Assembly (NCBI GenBank): GCA_050263095.1
Contig: JBLNEW010000053.1
Span: forward strand, 1-7,317
DNA: 7,317 nt
Source: FEB-35 sp050263095
GTDB taxonomy: Bacteria > Desulfobacterota > Deferrimicrobia > Deferrimicrobiales > Deferrimicrobiaceae
Direction: 5' to 3'
Position numbers and translations under genes: made by a program. The notes beneath the pieces were generated by a model, which was not told the origin of the DNA, did not search any database, and was given only the letters and a program-made list of their open reading frames with translations. Shown here piece by piece: positions 1 to 6,413 of the stretch. Within the stretch, counting starts at the first letter, position 1. Every line of letters starts with the position of its first letter.

Positions 1-228
1 ACCGAGCCGTCCCATTAATAAAACCGACTATAGCCCATACACAAGATATGAATATTATCTTTTCGACGATCCCAAGTAGTATCGGGCATTCACTTCGCCG
101 TCATGTTGCGCATGACACCCGGTTGGGCCCATACGAGATACATGGCCATGATGCGTCAACTCCCCGTGCCCGGAGGCCATGAGTTACGTCGGGTTTACAA
201 GCGTGATCGTTAGGGGTTCACTGTACCG
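1..228. other. Upstream stretch without a recognisable gene
   Basis: No convincing coding frame, RNA or repeat is visible here. It contains an AT-rich start (roughly the first 65 bases) that could hold promoters. A 20-codon frame begins with ATG at 179 just after GGAGG, but the spacing is too short for a good ribosome site and it overlaps the next gene out of frame, so I do not call it. Confidence 0.5.
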
Positions 229-429
229 ATGTTCTGGATGACCGCATCCGGCCTGGCCCTCGCCGCGCTTGGCGCAGGGCTGGTCCGTCGGTTCGGCGCA
301 AGGGCGAACCGGGCGGGGATAGGGACGTTTACATTGCTGCCGCTGTCCGGCTTTGCATATGCGATTGGCATCCTCTGCATCATCGTAGGGACTGTCTTCA
401 TCCTGCTGGGGCTTTGCAGCTTGGCATGA
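229..429 (+). CDS. Small two-helix membrane protein, unknown function
   Basis: This is a 66-residue hydrophobic protein with no family that I recognise. Residues about 2-19 (Ala/Gly/Leu-rich) form a first probable membrane helix. Residues 20-30 are basic (RRFGARANR), which by the positive-inside rule would face the cytoplasm. Residues about 38-64 form a long second hydrophobic segment (IGILCIIVGTVFILLGLC). An AGGGG run about 11 bases before the ATG is a weak ribosome site; a second ATG lies three codons further in. The gene ends 43 bases before the exported TPR protein on the same strand, so the two may be co-transcribed. The helix pattern supports a real protein, but its short length and weak start keep confidence moderate. 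Confidence 0.5.
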   Translation: MFWMTASGLALAALGAGLVRRFGARANRAGIGTFTLLPLSGFAYAIGILCIIVGTVFILLGLCSLA

Positions 430-472
430 ATGGTACAATTCCGTTTACTTCCGATATGGGGAGATCACGATC

Positions 473-1306
473 ATGAAACGTGTTTATGCTTGGCTCGGTG
501 GGATATTTCTTGCAGCATCGCTTCTCTTTGCGCTTTCCGGTCATGCGCAATCCCCCCAAGACCTCCTTGGCCAGTACGTCGCCGCCCTGAAGAGAAATCC
601 CGATGATTACGCCCTGCGGGAGAAGATCGTCAGGCACGTGCAGACGATGTCTCCCGCACCAGCTATACCGGAAGAGGCAGAGCGCCATATGGCACGAGGT
701 GCGGCAGCGGTAAAGAATGCAAAGGATGTCGCCGATTTCCGGGATGCCGTAAACGAATTCGAAAAAGCCACCCTGGCGGCCCCGTGGCTGGCTGGCGCCT
801 ATTACAACCTCGGCATCGCAAGGGACAAGGCCGGCATGTATTCGGATGCGATAAGGAGCCTGAAGCTTTACCTCCTCGCCGAGCCCGATGCGGACGATGC
901 GAAAGCGGTCAAGATGTTGATCTATGAGATCGAATATCGCCAGGAAAAGGCGGCCAAGGAATCAAGTCCGGCGACCATTGCCGTCAAGAAACAAAAAGAG
1001 GAAGAAGATTTCTTAAAGAAATTGGATGGGGCGACGTACACGTCGTACAACCCACATGATAGACGTGAATCTCACACATTTAACATCCGTGATGGAAAAG
1101 CTTTTAAAAGTAGCCGCGCACCGTGGGGATCCGACAAGGATGGCCCGTATTTGATTGAAGGCCGCCGGTTTGCAGGATGGAATTACAGTTGTTTTGACGG
1201 CAGGAAAGGGCGAACGAACTGTGTAATCAGTGAAACCGGGGACAGAATTACCTGCACCTTTTGCGAGGGAGAAAACCCACCCATGGTTTTTAATCGAGAG
1301 AGGTGA
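473..1306 (+). CDS. Exported TPR-repeat protein with a Cys-containing C-terminal domain
   Basis: This 277-residue protein begins with a clear Sec signal peptide: basic MKR, a hydrophobic core at residues 6-21, and a likely cleavage after GHA (residue 25). It therefore acts in the periplasm or outside the cell. Residues about 66-160 hold tetratricopeptide-like helices, seen as FRDAVNEFEKATLAAPW, then AYYNLGIARDKAGMYSDAI and the following helix; these usually bind other proteins. A charged helical linker (about 158-183, KKQKEEEDFLKKL) leads to a C-terminal domain of about 90 residues with four cysteines (C240, C250, C261, C264, the last two as CTFC) and many aromatics, suggesting disulfides or metal binding. 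I do not recognise this domain. GGGGAG nine bases before the ATG supports the start. AAAACCCA (1272-1279) and TGGGTTTT (1307-1314) form an inverted repeat across the stop, a weak terminator candidate. Confidence 0.8.
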   Translation: MKRVYAWLGGIFLAASLLFALSGHAQSPQDLLGQYVAALKRNPDDYALREKIVRHVQTMSPAPAIPEEAERHMARGAAAVKNAKDVADFRDAVNEFEKATLAAPWLAGAYYNLGIARDKAGMYSDAIRSLKLYLLAEPDADDAKAVKMLIYEIEYRQEKAAKESSPATIAVKKQKEEEDFLKKLDGATYTSYNPHDRRESHTFNIRDGKAFKSSRAPWGSDKDGPYLIEGRRFAGWNYSCFDGRKGRTNCVISETGDRITCTFCEGENPPMVFNRER

Positions 1307-1334
1307 TGGGTTTTTCACGATTCCACTTCCTTGC

Positions 1335-1550
1335 GCAGGAAATCCTAAGAAGTGGTGGACACGGTCGCAATGCATTCGAACCGAGGGGGAGGTGCCGTTC
1401 GAGGCGGCGTTGACGGAAGCAGAGGAGCAGCCGGTGTATCAACGAATCGCTGGGGAGGCCATACATTTCCGTCGTCCAGGCTTCACCGACTCGAACATCG
1501 CGTGGTCCCTCGACGTCGACGATAAGACCGTCGCGAAAGCTATCCGTTAG
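1335..1550 (+). pseudogene. C-terminal fragment of a probable serine recombinase (HTH), copy 1
   Basis: The frame reads AGNPKKWWTRSQCIRTEGEV, then a divergent stretch, and ends in a helix-turn-helix-like segment finishing DDKTVAKAIR and a TAG stop. It matches the second copy at 3335-3556 at the protein level: WWTRSQCIRTEGEVPFEA is shared, the middle differs, and DKTVAKAIR is shared again. From memory of the family, a C-terminal '..DKTVAKAI' helix-turn-helix occurs in some large serine recombinases; that assignment is inference, helped by the catalytic fragment of such an enzyme at 6414-6730. There is no start codon, ribosome site or catalytic domain here, so it is a remnant. The HTH core is more degraded in this copy (PGFTDSNIAWSLDV) than in copy 2. 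Confidence 0.6.
1353..1406 (+). repeat. R-arm repeat, copy 1 (attL-like junction)
   Basis: These 54 bases are identical to 3350-3403. They begin with TGGTGGA, the sequence shared with the 3' end of ssrA, and contain the palindrome AATGCATT (1369-1376). To the left the sequence differs from the other copies except for a loose resemblance (CAGGAAA, CC, GAA before the core). I read this as a right arm of an attachment site joined to other DNA. Confidence 0.75.
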
Positions 1551-1559
1551 TTGATTACG

Positions 1560-1588
1560 AAAAAGGACGGTGCCGGAAGGCCCCGTCC
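1560..1588 (-). terminator. Intrinsic terminator of the minus-strand secreted protein gene
   Basis: Bases 1565-1574 and 1579-1588 form a GC-rich stem of ten positions with one mismatch and a four-base loop (GGAA on +). On the minus strand the stem is followed directly by TTTTT (1564-1560), the classic Rho-independent form. It lies about 70 bases beyond the stop codon of the gene at 1658-2416 and has the right polarity for it. Confidence 0.8.
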
Positions 1589-1601
1589 CATGTCCCCATC
1601 G

Positions 1602-1615
1602 CAACCGATCGGTTG
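1602..1615. repeat. Perfect 14-bp palindrome
   Basis: CAACCGATCGGTTG is a perfect palindrome lying between the terminator and the stop codon of the minus-strand gene. It could be a small hairpin near the transcript end or a protein-binding site; nothing shows which. Confidence 0.4.
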
Positions 1616-1657
1616 TTACGAATGCCTGACACGGTTGCGTATCGTTTTGTGAGACCC

Positions 1658-2416
1658 TTAATTATCCAAAGACTGCAATACGAACGCCCGATTGTATCCT
1701 TGTACTTGGTATTGAGTGTCTGCTATGGAAAGGGAATGCTCCTCCTGGGCATAAATAATTTTCACCATACCGATTCCCTTTGCATGCCATGATATCCTGT
1801 CCGCCTGATTTCCTCGGAAGCGGGCAATCTTGACACAATCCGTGAACGTTCCAGCGGGTACAGTCACGTCCTCCAGACCGAGTATCGCAAATTGGTACAC
1901 TCTAGGATAATAAATAGCTTCGCGGTTTCCTTTCTCAACGAACGCATCTCCCCACATGTATCCGACATTCACGACCGCATATGGGAATGTCAGAAGAGGT
2001 TTCTCGTTCCCTATGTTCGGATTCGGCGGAAGCCCGTTAGGAAGATCCCGATAAACAAATGTTAGATAATCCCCATACTTGGCATCATAACGGTAAATAT
2101 TCTTTTCAAACGACCCTTCGGCCGTGACTTTGTAGTCTAATCCTAAAGATGTTATTTCTCCGTCGTCATATACTTCGTACCAATCCAGGTGAAACCCATT
2201 TTCCACGTCGGTATAGACAAATTGAAGCGTACCCTGTGTTCGATCACCGAAGGCGTACTTATACGCTTTGAAGGTTCTGTTCGTATTGCTGCCCTTGTAT
2301 TCCGAGAGGTCGATCTTTGTCTTATCTATACATATCCCGGTACCCGACAAGGTCAAAATGAAGATGGTTGACACTGATAGTATGAGCAGTGTTTTTAGAA
2401 AGTATTTTTTAATCAT
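1658..2416 (-). CDS. Secreted protein of unknown function
   Basis: This is a 252-residue protein. The ATG at 2416 was chosen because GAAGGAG stands seven bases before it and it begins a typical signal peptide: MIKK, then hydrophobic residues 6-22, then SGTGIC. The frame stays open for 51 codons further upstream, but that part is not protein-like. No lipobox precedes Cys29, so I expect a soluble exported protein rather than a lipoprotein. The mature part is rich in Tyr, Phe and Asp with alternating hydrophobic residues, pointing to beta structure. VPAGTF (186-191) followed by C194 and WHAKGIGMVK (210-219) matches a motif pair known in many secreted DUF3108-like bacterial proteins; the family link is tentative and its function is unknown. 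It has its own strong terminator at 1560-1588, stands alone, and uses more AT-rich codons than katG, consistent with cargo of foreign origin. Confidence 0.75.
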   Translation of the reverse strand: MIKKYFLKTLLILSVSTIFILTLSGTGICIDKTKIDLSEYKGSNTNRTFKAYKYAFGDRTQGTLQFVYTDVENGFHLDWYEVYDDGEITSLGLDYKVTAEGSFEKNIYRYDAKYGDYLTFVYRDLPNGLPPNPNIGNEKPLLTFPYAVVNVGYMWGDAFVEKGNREAIYYPRVYQFAILGLEDVTVPAGTFTDCVKIARFRGNQADRISWHAKGIGMVKIIYAQEEHSLSIADTQYQVQGYNRAFVLQSLDN

Positions 2417-2514
2417 ATCGTGTCTCCTTCCCCAAGGGTAACGGTTGGCTGACGGTTGCCGGATGCCTGTCGGCAAAGTTGGTCCAGGTTTGCCCATCAC
2501 CCCCTTTCCGAGGT

Positions 2515-2679
2515 TTATGTTCCGGGAACAACGAAAATCATCCCGCAGTGATGGAGCGTATCCTGCCATGCCGGAAGTGACAGATTGGTGTCGGATACAG
2601 GAACAAAATGGCTGATTGAAGAAAGCCGTAGGACGACAGGGTTCAGGCGAAAGAGATACTCGTTACCGCGTTGTATCAT
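2515..2679 (-). CDS. Possible small ORF of unknown function
   Basis: A 54-codon frame starts with ATG at 2679, six bases after GGAGG (minus strand), which is an unusually good ribosome site for a random frame. The product (MIQRGNEYLFRLNPVVLRLS...) has no signal peptide, no motif and no family I know. It ends about 100 bases before the secreted protein gene on the same strand, so it might be a leader gene or a remnant. It could equally be chance. Confidence 0.25.
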   Translation of the reverse strand: MIQRGNEYLFRLNPVVLRLSSISHFVPVSDTNLSLPAWQDTLHHCGMIFVVPGT

Positions 2680-2699
2680 GACCACCCTCCATAAAGGGT

Positions 2700-2944
2700 C
2701 AGACAAACGGGTTAACGAGACTACGCAATCCCTGGGGGTAGATTCGAGGATGTGAGTTTTAGGATTGTTTACTAAATTTATGGCATTAAATCAAGCAACT
2801 TTTTTGCCAAACAATGTATCGTTTTAAAATATTATAATCTACTGAAAAACCATAAATTTTTGTTTCTACAATTACTCTCAATAGCAAAATCGGATGCATA
2901 TATTTCCATTGTGTGAAAATAATTCAGAATAAGGGGAAGTTAAA
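2700..2944. other. AT-rich intergenic stretch with an inverted repeat
   Basis: No coding frame is convincing here. From about 2745 the composition drops sharply in G+C. AAATTTATGG (2774-2783) and CCATAAATTT (2850-2859) are a perfect 10-bp inverted repeat, 66 bases apart. The stretch probably contains the promoter of the minus-strand genes, but I cannot single out -35 and -10 boxes with confidence. Such AT-rich islands are common in acquired DNA. Confidence 0.4.
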
Positions 2945-3064
2945 GGGCCTTCGCCTATCTTCGCGGATGATGAGTTGCGCCAAGCCTATCACCTCGTCAC
3001 AGCAGTCATCGCCTTTATCGCCAATACCGAAACGATGAACATCGAGAACGCGTTTTTTCTTTAA
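2945..3064 (+). pseudogene. Unidentified coding fragment
   Basis: A short open frame without a start reads protein-like (FADDELRQAYHLVTAVIAFI, then ANTETMNIENAFFL) and ends in TAA at 3062-3064. Its amphipathic helical look contrasts with the AT-rich DNA before it, and the G+C content rises just where it begins. It may be the tail of a lost gene. I do not recognise it, and a chance frame is possible. Confidence 0.25.
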
Positions 3065-3179
3065 GGAGATCCTTCCCGCCATATGCCTCTCGGAACACAG
3101 GCACCGACCCCTCGTTCGGGAGTCCCACGGCGACGATTTTCTCCTCGTGAACGTCCATGCCCCCGAATACTCTTTCCAT
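3015..3179 (-). pseudogene. IS110-type transposase, 5' remnant
   Basis: The frame starts with ATG at 3179, six bases after AAGGAG (minus strand), and reads MERVFGGMDVHEEKIVAVGL followed by PNEGSVPVFREAYGGKDLLK. This matches the N-terminus of IS110/IS1111 transposases, whose RuvC-like domain opens with a 'GxDVH/AK' strand carrying the first catalytic aspartate (here D9). Full-length enzymes have roughly 300-450 residues. Here similarity stops after about 40 codons, near 3060, and the frame runs into unrelated sequence (TRSRCSSFRYWR) before a stop. It is a truncated relic unable to transpose. It sits about 95 bases to the left of the L-arm repeat. The family call rests on the short N-terminal motif alone. 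Confidence 0.5.
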
Positions 3180-3274
3180 GACCGGTCTCCTTTTTGCGTT
3201 GTGGTATGTCATCGGGCTGACGGCAAAATCCACGTTATCGCAATCGGTGAGGCAGGTCAGTCATTTCATCCAAT

Positions 3275-3356
3275 CGGTCGGCGCCCGAAGCCGGTTCAAC
3301 TCCCCGCAACCAAATGCATTACATTTCCGCAACAGGAAAACCGCGGAAATGGTGGA
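3275..3356 (+). repeat. L-arm repeat, copy 1 (left half of attP-like site)
   Basis: This 82-bp stretch matches 6902-6983 at 79 of 82 positions, in direct orientation. It ends in GGAAATGGTGGA. It contains AATGCATT (3313-3320) and the perfect inverted repeat CATTTCCGC (3322-3330) / GCGGAAATG (3343-3351). Here it runs straight into the R-arm, giving a complete L-core-R site. Confidence 0.8.
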
Positions 3357-3556
3357 CACGGTCGCAATGCATTCGAACCGAGGGGGAGGTGCCGTTCGAG
3401 GCGCCATTGATAGAGACGGAGGATCCGCCCGTGTACCAGAATATCTCGGAAGAGGTCGAAAATCTTAGCCTTTTGGGGCTTAGCAATTGCAGTATCGCCC
3501 AGCATTTGGGGGTGAACGACAAGACCGTCGCGAAAGCTATCCGCTGGCGAAGCTGA
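3335..3556 (+). pseudogene. C-terminal fragment of a probable serine recombinase (HTH), copy 2
   Basis: The frame, open from 3251 with an ATG at 3314, encodes GKPRKWWTRSQCIRTEGEV followed by a clean helix-turn-helix segment: LSLLGLSNCSIAQHLGVND then KTVAKAIRW, ending at TGA. The HTH lies at about residues 50-77 counting from 3314. There is no ribosome site and no catalytic domain, so it is a 3' fragment. In family terms this looks like the DNA-binding tail of a large serine recombinase; the catalytic N-terminal piece at 6414-6730 would be joined to it if the DNA between the L-arm repeats circularised. Copy 1 at 1335-1550 is a diverged homologue. An alternative is a stand-alone HTH remnant from a transposase. 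Confidence 0.6.
3350..3403 (+). repeat. R-arm repeat, copy 2 (right half of attP-like site)
   Basis: It is identical over 54 bases to 1353-1406, starting at the TGGTGGA core. It carries AATGCATT (3366-3373), the partner of the one in the L-arm. Confidence 0.8.
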
Positions 3557-3616
3557 AACATTCATTAGTTCTAACGACGGTTCGAGTCCTAGACCTTAAA
3601 GGCCAATCCTCTGAGA

Positions 3617-5797
3617 TCACTCAAAGTCGAAGCGATCAAGGTTCATCACCTTGGTCCAGGCCGCGACAAAGTCCTGGACAAACTTCGCCTGCGCGTCCGA
3701 ACTTCCATAGACTTCCGCCAGGGCCCGGAGCTGGGAGTTTGAACCGAAGACGAGATCGACACGCGTGCCGGTCCACTTGAGTTCGCCTGTTGCGCGATCG
3801 CACCCTTCGAACACGTCCTTGGCATCCGAGACCGCCTTCCACTCCGTGCCCATGTCGAGCAGGTTCACGAAGAAGTCGTTGGTCAGCTCCTCCGGCCGCT
3901 TGGTGAAGACGCCGTGTCGGGACTGTCCGAAGTTGGTATTCAGGACGCGCATTCCGCCAACGAGCACCGTCATCTCAGGCGCGGTCAGCGTCAGCAATTG
4001 CGCCTTGTCAACAAGCAACGCCTCCGCCGATACGGTGTAACGGCCCTTGAGGTAGTTGCGGAAGCCGTCGGCGACCGGTTCGAGCACGGCGAAGGAGACC
4101 GCATCGGTTTGCTCCTGCGAGGCATCCATGCGTCCCGGCGTGAAGGGAACCGTCACATCGTGACCGGCCTTCTTCGCGGCTTGCTCGACCCCTGCGCAAC
4201 CGGCCAGAACGATCAGGTCAGCAAGCGAGACCTTCTTGCCGCCAGGGGCCGCGCTGTTGAACCGGCTCCGGATACCTTCGAGAGTTTTCAGCACGTTCGC
4301 CAGTTCGGCCGGCTGGTTGACTTCCCAATCCCTCTGCGGCGCGAGGCGAATGCGGGCGCCGTTCGCACCGCCGCGCTTGTCGGAGCCACGGAAGGTGGAC
4401 GCCGACGCCCAGGCAGTCGACACCAGCCGGGAGACGGACAGCCCCGAAGCCAGGATCTTGCCCTTGAGGGAGGCAATGTCCTGCTCATCGATCAACTTGT
4501 GATTGACCGCGGGAATGGGGTCTTGCCAGATGAGCTCTTCGGCAGGAACCTCCGGGCCGAGATAGCGTGCGCGCGGACCCATATCGCGGTGCGTCAGCTT
4601 GAACCACGCCCGGGCGAATGCGTCTGCGAACTGGTCCGGGTTCTCGAAGAAGCGCCTTGAGATCTTTTCGTAGACGGGGTCGAAGCGCAAGGAGAGGTCG
4701 GTGGTCAGCATGGCCGGCGCGTGACGCCTGGCCCGGTCGTGGGCGTCCGGAATCGTGCCGGCGCCTGCGCCGCCCTTCGGTTGCCACTGATGCGCACCGG
4801 CCGGGCTCTTCGTCAGTTCCCATTCGTAGCCGAACAGATTCCAGAAGAAGTTGGTACTCCACTTCGTGGGCGTGGAGGTCCAGGTGACCTCCAGGCCGCT
4901 GGTGATCGCGTCACTGCCTTTGCCGGTGCCGAAGCTGCTTTTCCAGCCCAAACCCTGCTCCTCGATGCCAGCCCCTTCGGGCTCTGGACCCACATGGGAC
5001 GCAGGGCCGGCGCCGTGGGTCTTGCCGAAGGTGTGGCCGCCGGCGATCAGCGCGACCGTTTCTTCGTCGTCCATCGCCATGCGAGCAAAAGTCTCGCGGA
5101 TATCCTTGGCCGCCGCGATCGGATCCGGGTTCCCGTTCGGGCCTTCCGGGTTGACGTAAATCAGGCCCATTTGCACGGCTGCGAGCGGTTTTTCCAAATC
5201 GCGCTCACCGGAGTAGCGTTTGTCATCCAGCCAGGTGGTCTCGGAACCCCAGTAGACGTCCTCTTCCGGTTCCCAGACATCCTCCCGCCCGCCGGCGAAA
5301 CCAAACGTCTTGAATCCCATCGATTCCAGGGCGACGTTGCCTGCGAGGATCATGAGGTCGGCCCATGAAATTTTTCGGCCATACTTTCGCTTGATCGGCC
5401 AAAGCAGCCGGCGAGCCTTGTCGAGGTTCGCGTTGTCGGGCCAGCTGTTGATAGGCGCAAAGCGCTGCTGGCCGGCACCGGCGCCGCCGCGGCCGTCGCC
5501 GGTGCGGTAGGTGCCGGCACTGTGCCATGCCATCCGTATGAACAAAGGCCCGTAGTGCCCAAAGTCCGACGGCCACCAATCCTGCGAGTCGGTCATCAGC
5601 GCCAGGAGATCCTTCTTCACGGCTTTCAGGTCGAGACTCTTGAATTCTTCGGCGTAGTTGAAGCCCTTGCCCATGGGATCGGACAGGGACGAGTGCTGGT
5701 GCAGGATCTTCAGGTTCAGCTGATCAGGCCACCACTCTCGGTTCGACGGGCCGCCGCCAGTTGTATGTTTGAACGGGGACTTGGTTTCGGCTGCCAT
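3617..5797 (-). CDS. katG: Catalase-peroxidase KatG
   Basis: KatG is a haem enzyme that dismutates H2O2 and also oxidises peroxidase substrates. The 726-residue length is standard for the bifunctional family. The N-terminal haem domain carries the distal triad R88, W91, H92 (RMAWHSAGTYR), the crosslinked adduct residues W91-Y214-M240 (LIYVNPEGP; ETFARM) needed for catalase activity, and the proximal triad H255 (GGHTFGKTHGAGP), W313 (TPTKW) and D367 (TTDLSL). A haem-free C-terminal copy of the fold follows from about residue 435, with ASTFRGSDKRGGANGARIRL. No signal peptide is seen, so it is cytoplasmic. The start is fixed by AAAGGAG eight bases upstream of the ATG. It lies 54 bases downstream of perR on the same strand, so PerR control through a shared transcript is likely. 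All key residues are present and the frame is intact. Confidence 0.98.
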   Translation of the reverse strand: MAAETKSPFKHTTGGGPSNREWWPDQLNLKILHQHSSLSDPMGKGFNYAEEFKSLDLKAVKKDLLALMTDSQDWWPSDFGHYGPLFIRMAWHSAGTYRTGDGRGGAGAGQQRFAPINSWPDNANLDKARRLLWPIKRKYGRKISWADLMILAGNVALESMGFKTFGFAGGREDVWEPEEDVYWGSETTWLDDKRYSGERDLEKPLAAVQMGLIYVNPEGPNGNPDPIAAAKDIRETFARMAMDDEETVALIAGGHTFGKTHGAGPASHVGPEPEGAGIEEQGLGWKSSFGTGKGSDAITSGLEVTWTSTPTKWSTNFFWNLFGYEWELTKSPAGAHQWQPKGGAGAGTIPDAHDRARRHAPAMLTTDLSLRFDPVYEKISRRFFENPDQFADAFARAWFKLTHRDMGPRARYLGPEVPAEELIWQDPIPAVNHKLIDEQDIASLKGKILASGLSVSRLVSTAWASASTFRGSDKRGGANGARIRLAPQRDWEVNQPAELANVLKTLEGIRSRFNSAAPGGKKVSLADLIVLAGCAGVEQAAKKAGHDVTVPFTPGRMDASQEQTDAVSFAVLEPVADGFRNYLKGRYTVSAEALLVDKAQLLTLTAPEMTVLVGGMRVLNTNFGQSRHGVFTKRPEELTNDFFVNLLDMGTEWKAVSDAKDVFEGCDRATGELKWTGTRVDLVFGSNSQLRALAEVYGSSDAQAKFVQDFVAAWTKVMNLDRFDFE

Positions 5798-5851
5798 GTG
5801 TCTTCTCCTTTCTTTTGGTTCTTTGCAATCAACTCCCGGTGTAGGCCGGCT

Positions 5852-6355
5852 TCACAGCTTTGACGGTTTGCGGCGTGGCTGGCCTGTCGCATTAGTCCTT
5901 CCGGCGGCGGTCTCTTTCGCGCAGGCTGCGCATACCCCGCGGACTTCGACGTGCGTCTCCAGGACACTGCCAAATTTCTTCACGGAGGCGGGTATCGAGA
6001 GCGCATTCAGATCCGGGCTCTCGAAGTCCATGGCCCGCCCGCACTGCACACAGAGGAAATGGTGATGGTGCACGAGGTTGGGGTCGAATCGGACGCTCTC
6101 CCGGCGCGGGCCGAGGGTCGTGATTAATCCGAGTCCGTCGAGGAGCCACAGTGTCCGGTACACGGTGTCGAGGGATACCGTCGGAACCCGCGCACGGACG
6201 CCCCGGTAAACAGTTTCCGCATCGGGGTGCTCCGAGCTTCCTGCGATCTCGCGGAAGATCTCGAGGCGCTGGTGGGTGAGCTTCACGCCCGCTTTCCGGC
6301 ATGCGGCCTGGAACCGCTCGAGCCGCCGCCCGATTTCGACATTCCCAGTTTTCAA
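5852..6355 (-). CDS. perR: Fur-family peroxide-responsive repressor PerR
   Basis: This 167-residue Fur-family repressor has an N-terminal winged helix (THQRLEIFREIAGS; TVSLDTVYRTLWLLDGLGLI) and a C-terminal metal-binding dimer domain. Compared with Bacillus subtilis PerR at a constant offset of +6, all five regulatory-metal ligands are present: H43, D91, H97, H99 and D110. The Asp at the last position (Glu in Fur) is typical of PerR, in which metal-bound His residues are oxidised by H2O2. The structural zinc site is complete: C102-C105 (CVQC) and C142-C145 (CAAC). A basic tail of about 20 residues extends beyond the family core. The start is TTG at 6355, with AGGA eight bases upstream; no in-frame ATG lies near. 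It precedes katG by 54 bases on the same strand, the expected partner. A zinc or iron sensor is less likely given the ligand set. Confidence 0.9.
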   Translation of the reverse strand: MKTGNVEIGRRLERFQAACRKAGVKLTHQRLEIFREIAGSSEHPDAETVYRGVRARVPTVSLDTVYRTLWLLDGLGLITTLGPRRESVRFDPNLVHHHHFLCVQCGRAMDFESPDLNALSIPASVKKFGSVLETHVEVRGVCAACAKETAAGRTNATGQPRRKPSKL

Positions 6356-6374
6356 GGACAGGTTCCTATCTGCG

Positions 6375-6389
6375 TATAATACCTATTTA
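6375..6389 (-). promoter_or_regulatory. Putative Per-box-like operator overlapping the perR -10 region
   Basis: The 15-mer TATAATACCTATTTA, upstream of the perR TTG, is an imperfect inverted repeat (5 of 7 pairs) resembling the known Per box TTATAATnATTATAA. On the minus strand it includes TATTAT (6381-6376), a plausible -10 box giving a short leader that contains AGGA. On the plus strand it includes TATAAT facing the recombinase remnant. Overlap of operator and -10 would allow autoregulation. No strong -35 box is visible. Confidence 0.45.
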
Positions 6390-6413
6390 GTAGCATAACG
6401 ACATCTACGAAGC

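Noticed and set aside
1353..1390. Minus-strand GGTTCGAA...TCCACCA resembling a tRNA 3' end in the R-arm
   Set aside because: The T-stem does not pair and no tRNA body follows. The plus strand is coding in both copies.
2417..2569. N-terminal extension of the secreted protein to 2569
   Set aside because: The extra 51 residues are not protein-like and would bury the signal peptide. The ATG at 2416 has a good ribosome site.
3557..3600. tRNA-like TTCGAGTCC motif at about 3580 (GGTTCGAGTCCTA)
   Set aside because: The flanking bases cannot form a T-stem, and no anticodon arm or acceptor is found.
3914..5368. Long plus-strand frames antisense to katG
   Set aside because: They are shadow frames of a high-G+C gene, with no ribosome sites and no protein motifs.
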